A program made the position numbers and the translations under genes. Positions 5,822 through 8,360 of a stretch of 8,360 nt of DNA are shown here, one piece after another (position 1 is the stretch's first letter; each line of letters begins with the position of its first letter). The notes below the pieces were generated by a model. The model did no database searches and was not told the DNA's origin. It worked only from the letters and a program-made list of their open reading frames with translations. Source of the DNA: Bryobacteraceae bacterium (GTDB taxonomy: Bacteria > Acidobacteriota > Terriglobia > Bryobacterales > Bryobacteraceae). The stretch lies in contig CANGVB010000124.1 in assembly GCA_947456995.1 (NCBI GenBank), forward strand, positions 1 through 8,360, given 5' to 3'.

Positions 5822-7747
5822 TTACATGTACTCCGGCACTGCGATACCCAGCGTATTGAGGGTCTTCTCAAGCTGTTTCGCAAAGTGCATCGTCATCCAC
5901 AACAACACATTTCGACGCGCTTCGTCGGCTTCATCTAGAACACGGTAGTCGTGATAGAACTTGCTGAAGCCCTGGGCCAACTGGAAGGCGTACTTGGCAA
6001 GCGCTGCGGGTTCACCGCTCTTAACGGCTGCTTCGAGGACACTTTCGAGTCTTGAGATGTCGAGCAGCAGTTGCCAGAGGTCTTCGGTTTCGAGCACTGT
6101 GCGCAAAACTTCTTCGGGTAGAACCGCCTTGAAGTCTGGCAGAGTGGCGACCTTGCGCAAGATGTTGTTGGCGCGCACGGCAGCGTACTGCACATAGGGG
6201 CCAGTCTCACCTTCGAAACTAAGTGCTTCCTGCAAGTCAAAAGCGATCACGCTGGTTCTGGTGAACTTCAGCAGGAAGTAGCGCAGCGAGCACACAGCGA
6301 TCTGCTCGGCAACTTTAGTGCGGCTCTCCTTAGACTTATCGGCGTGCCGGGAATCCACTTCCACCTGCGCCCGCTCGATCAACTGATCGATGAGGTCGTC
6401 GGCCTTGACGCCGAGGCCCTTGCGGCCGCTCATCTCCACTGTGGTCTTGGTCTTGTCCTCTTCGCTGAGCTCAATGCCAAGCTCAACGCAGGTACGCGGC
6501 GTAAGCGCTACCATCTCGTAGCTGAAGTGAATGCTCTTGTCGGCCTGATTCGGATACCCGAGAGCCTTAAGTCCCGCGACAACTACGTCCTGCAAATAGC
6601 TCTGCCGCGAATCGATTACGTTATAGACGCTGGTGCCGCCGCCGAACTGCACTCGCTCAGCACCCTCACGCGTTGCTGTCGAAACATAACAGACGCTGCC
6701 GTTGGGATAGGTGCGGAGCTTGCGGTAGTAGAAATCTTTGCCGAGCAAGCCAAACTTCCAAAGCTGGTAGGCAATGTCTTTGCCCACATAAGTGACGGTG
6801 CCGTTGGAGCGCACAATTACCTTGGAATCTTCTTCGCCCGCGTTCTCCCGGAAGGCCGACCCCGGCATCACCCAGCAACCCTTGTTCTTGCCTTCGTTTT
6901 CGAAATAAATCGCCTTCTGCTCTTTGAGCAACTCAAAGCAGTTGGCCCAAAACTTGAGGTGCAGGATTTCGCTCTCGCGCGGCAGCACATCGTACTGGAT
7001 GCCGAGGCGCAGCATCGTGTTCAGATGGCAATCGACGATGGCGTCGGCCACGACATGGCCCATCTCGGAGAGGGCGCCCTCGCCGCTCTCGATCGAGTGC
7101 AGCGTCTCAGTACGCCAGCCTTTAACTTCTTCCATCTGCGCGACTTTGGAATAAAGGTCCCAGCAGAGATAGTCGAAGCGGGGCTGTTTGGCGAGCTCTG
7201 CCACTTCAGCGGCTGTCTTCTTTTCGACAAAATGAAAAGCAGCAACGACGTCAGCAACCTGAACACCAGTGTTATCGATGTAGTTTTGCGTTTCGACGCG
7301 TGTGCCCATCGCCTTCATCATGCGTACGAAGGTGTCGCCCAGAATCGCGTTGCGCAGGTGGCCAATGTGCGCGGCCTTATTCGGGTTGATGTTGGTGTGC
7401 TCGACGATCGTCTTGCGGATTGAGAATTCCTGAGTCTCAAAGCCGTTGCCGGTCAGGATTTCGCGGGCAAACCAGCCGCGGTCGAAACGGACATTGAGAT
7501 AGCCGTTGGCCACTTCAAACGCGGCAACGCCCTCAATCTGCCCACTCAGACCCGCTGCCAGTTCTTTGGCAATCATGACGGGAGCTTTCTTCAGTTGCTT
7601 TGCCAGTTGGAACGCCACGGGCAATGCCATCTCGCCAAAGCTCGATTGCTTTGGCTGTTCGGTCGTAACCGGAACATCTACTGCGTAATTCGTTTGGAGG
7701 TAATTCGAAACGGCTCGTGAAATCGAGCGTTCTAGGCTGTGGAACAC
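5822..7747 (-). CDS. argS: Arginyl-tRNA synthetase
   Basis: Class I aminoacyl-tRNA synthetase charging tRNA-Arg in the cytoplasm. With the GTG start at 7747 it has 641 residues (MFHSLERSIS...). Visible: an N-terminal ArgRS-specific domain with ANGYLNVRF (80-88); the HIGH signature at 127-130 within NPNKAAHIGHLRN; RSNGTVTYVGKDIAY (313-327) of the catalytic core; MSGRKG (439-444) as the degenerate KMSKS loop usual for ArgRS; and the C-terminal helical DALR domain with ETGPYVQYA, ending IAVPEYM. The frame extends upstream to ATGs at 7792 and 7825. GTG 7747 is preferred because homologues begin just before this helix, because a TATATT box lies 7 nt before it, and because the longer forms would intrude on the divergent ferredoxin gene. 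It is the first gene of the seven-gene block and abuts trpC. Start choice is moderately sure; identity is certain. Confidence 0.95.
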   Translation of the reverse strand: MFHSLERSISRAVSNYLQTNYAVDVPVTTEQPKQSSFGEMALPVAFQLAKQLKKAPVMIAKELAAGLSGQIEGVAAFEVANGYLNVRFDRGWFAREILTGNGFETQEFSIRKTIVEHTNINPNKAAHIGHLRNAILGDTFVRMMKAMGTRVETQNYIDNTGVQVADVVAAFHFVEKKTAAEVAELAKQPRFDYLCWDLYSKVAQMEEVKGWRTETLHSIESGEGALSEMGHVVADAIVDCHLNTMLRLGIQYDVLPRESEILHLKFWANCFELLKEQKAIYFENEGKNKGCWVMPGSAFRENAGEEDSKVIVRSNGTVTYVGKDIAYQLWKFGLLGKDFYYRKLRTYPNGSVCYVSTATREGAERVQFGGGTSVYNVIDSRQSYLQDVVVAGLKALGYPNQADKSIHFSYEMVALTPRTCVELGIELSEEDKTKTTVEMSGRKGLGVKADDLIDQLIERAQVEVDSRHADKSKESRTKVAEQIAVCSLRYFLLKFTRTSVIAFDLQEALSFEGETGPYVQYAAVRANNILRKVATLPDFKAVLPEEVLRTVLETEDLWQLLLDISRLESVLEAAVKSGEPAALAKYAFQLAQGFSKFYHDYRVLDEADEARRNVLLWMTMHFAKQLEKTLNTLGIAVPEYM

Positions 7748-7790
7748 TGTTTTCAATATAGCAACGCTATACTGATCGTTTAGCGAAATC
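7748..7790. promoter_or_regulatory. Bidirectional argS/ferredoxin promoter region with symmetric dyad
   Basis: Only 43 bp separate the two start codons. A perfect 6-bp inverted repeat, TATAGC (7757-7762) and GCTATA (7766-7771) around AAC, contributes a TATA element to each direction. On the minus strand TATATT (7755-7760) lies 7 nt before the argS GTG, consistent with a leaderless mRNA. On the plus strand TATACT (7768-7773) lies 17 nt before the ferredoxin ATG. -35 elements are poor on both sides. The two -10 boxes are too close to be used at once, so the two directions may compete. There is no space for a trp attenuator or leader peptide. Confidence 0.5.
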
Positions 7791-8180
7791 ATGCCGAAAA
7801 TCACGCTTTTGAACGACGGAACCACCTACGAGTTCACCCCTGAATCCGTACCCTATGGTGGACATGGCAAACCCCTGAGCTTGCTCGACCTCGCCGAACA
7901 CTTCGGCTTTCACATTGAACACGCCTGTGGAGGGTCTTGCGCCTGTACCACTTGCCACGTGGTGATCAAGAAGGGCGACGACAATTTGTCTGAGATGGAA
8001 GACGATGAACAGGACAAGCTCGATCTCGCCCCAGGCCTCACGCTGCACTCCCGCCTCGGTTGCCAGTGCATTGTATCGGGTGACGTCGAGTTCGAGATTC
8101 CTTCGTGGAACCGCAACTATGTTTCCGAAGGCGGCGGCTCAATGAACCTCGGCGACGCCATCCCCAATCCTAAAAAGTAG
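7791..8180 (+). CDS. fdx: [2Fe-2S] ferredoxin, adrenodoxin/Isc type
   Basis: A 129-residue single-electron carrier of the adrenodoxin-like class used in Fe-S cluster assembly or by oxygenases, in the cytoplasm. Cluster ligands are visible as C46-x5-C52-x2-C55 in ACGGSCACTTC and a fourth Cys91 in SRLGCQC; Cys50 and Cys93 are extra. The acidic stretch SEMEDDEQDKLDLA (67-80) is the partner-binding helix of this class, and the E. coli Fdx shares the SCACTTCH and SRLxCQ signatures. The C-terminal tail past EIP (residues 105-129) is somewhat longer than in E. coli Fdx. The ATG at 7791 is the only sensible start; the SD is weak. No isc or suf gene is in the window, so the electron partner is unknown. 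It is divergent from argS and overlaps the end of the DinB-like gene by 11 bp. Confidence 0.92.
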   Translation: MPKITLLNDGTTYEFTPESVPYGGHGKPLSLLDLAEHFGFHIEHACGGSCACTTCHVVIKKGDDNLSEMEDDEQDKLDLAPGLTLHSRLGCQCIVSGDVEFEIPSWNRNYVSEGGGSMNLGDAIPNPKK

Positions 8181-8360
8181 CTTTCACTTCGTTTACCTGT
8201 TTGGTGTGCCGCTCAACGTGACCGGCCATCAGCACGAACCACTGATAGGCATCGAGCTCCCCAAAAGCGAAGTGCTTGGTGACGTGCGAGTGCAGTGGCA
8301 GGTCTGTAGTATTGACGAACGAGATAGTCTCTTTGCGTGCTGCCTCAAATGCAGCGCGGG
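8170..8360 (-). CDS. DinB-superfamily protein, C-terminal part (partial, runs off right edge)
   Basis: The frame is open from the right edge to TAG at 8170-8172 and gives the last 62 residues (RAAFEAARKE...VNEVKATF). The stretch KHFAFGELDAYQWF...AGHVERHTKQ matches the last helices of DinB/DinB_2 four-helix-bundle proteins: a conserved aromatic/Asp helix followed by the terminal HxxRHxxQ, whose histidines (residues 48 and 52 of the visible part) usually contribute to a metal site. These proteins are putative metal-dependent hydrolases or thiol transferases, mostly of unknown substrate. Start and N-terminus lie outside the window. The last 11 bp overlap the end of the convergent ferredoxin gene. 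Confidence 0.75.
   Translation of the reverse strand, partial: RAAFEAARKETISFVNTTDLPLHSHVTKHFAFGELDAYQWFVLMAGHVERHTKQVNEVKATF

Noticed and set aside
6344..7423. Long plus-strand frame of 359 codons opposite argS
   Set aside because: It lies fully inside argS, has no recognisable protein family, and is the expected by-product of codon bias on the opposite strand. The 3649-4311 frame opposite trpB is rejected for the same reason.
7748..7825. N-terminal extension of argS to ATG 7792 or 7825
   Set aside because: The added residues are not ArgS-like, would overlap the ferredoxin start, and would run through the -10 boxes and dyad. GTG 7747 fits the family N-terminus.

Overview
The window looks like a chromosomal segment from an Acidobacteriota bacterium, possibly near Bryobacterales/Solibacter. 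This is inferred from the style of the genes: a kinase-like protein with the N-terminal helical segment common in acidobacterial Ser/Thr kinases, an ArgS with an MSGRKG-type signature, a DinB-family protein, and mid-50s G+C by eye. No rRNA or other marker is present, so the placement is tentative. I see no mobile element, CRISPR array, tRNA or integration scar.

Left part (1-1423). A partial minus-strand gene (1-437) runs off the left edge and encodes the N-terminal 145 residues of a Ser/Thr-kinase-fold protein. Its glycine loop is degenerate and the VAIK lysine is replaced, so it is probably a pseudokinase. A gene-free, A+T-rich divergent region (438-811) follows. It holds several inverted repeats, a good sigma70-type -10 box inside a dyad, and a hairpin with two alternative pairings. 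Then comes a plus-strand gene (812-1423) for a small exported protein made of two homologous beta-rich repeats.

Central part (1395-7747, minus strand). This is one compact seven-gene block in the transcription order argS, trpC, trpF, trpB, trpA, aroQ-type chorismate mutase, tyrA. Every junction abuts or overlaps (TAAATG, TTGA, 7 nt, about 26 nt, 14 nt, TAATG), so the genes are very probably one mRNA with translational coupling. Products: arginyl-tRNA synthetase; indole-3-glycerol-phosphate synthase, PRA isomerase and both tryptophan synthase subunits (the last steps to Trp); chorismate mutase and prephenate/arogenate dehydrogenase (towards Tyr). The early Trp genes trpE, trpG and trpD are not in the window. 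trpA has no ATG, GTG or well-placed TTG start and appears to begin at CTG.

Right part (7748-8360). A 43-bp divergent gap with a symmetric TATAGC/GCTATA dyad separates argS from a plus-strand adrenodoxin/Isc-type [2Fe-2S] ferredoxin (7791-8180). The ferredoxin gene overlaps, tail to tail, the end of a partial minus-strand DinB-superfamily gene (8170-8360).

Most of the window is housekeeping metabolism. The parts most worth a second look are the probable pseudokinase at the left edge, the structured divergent region next to it, the argS-led aromatic amino acid operon, and -10 boxes placed so close to start codons that leaderless mRNAs are likely.
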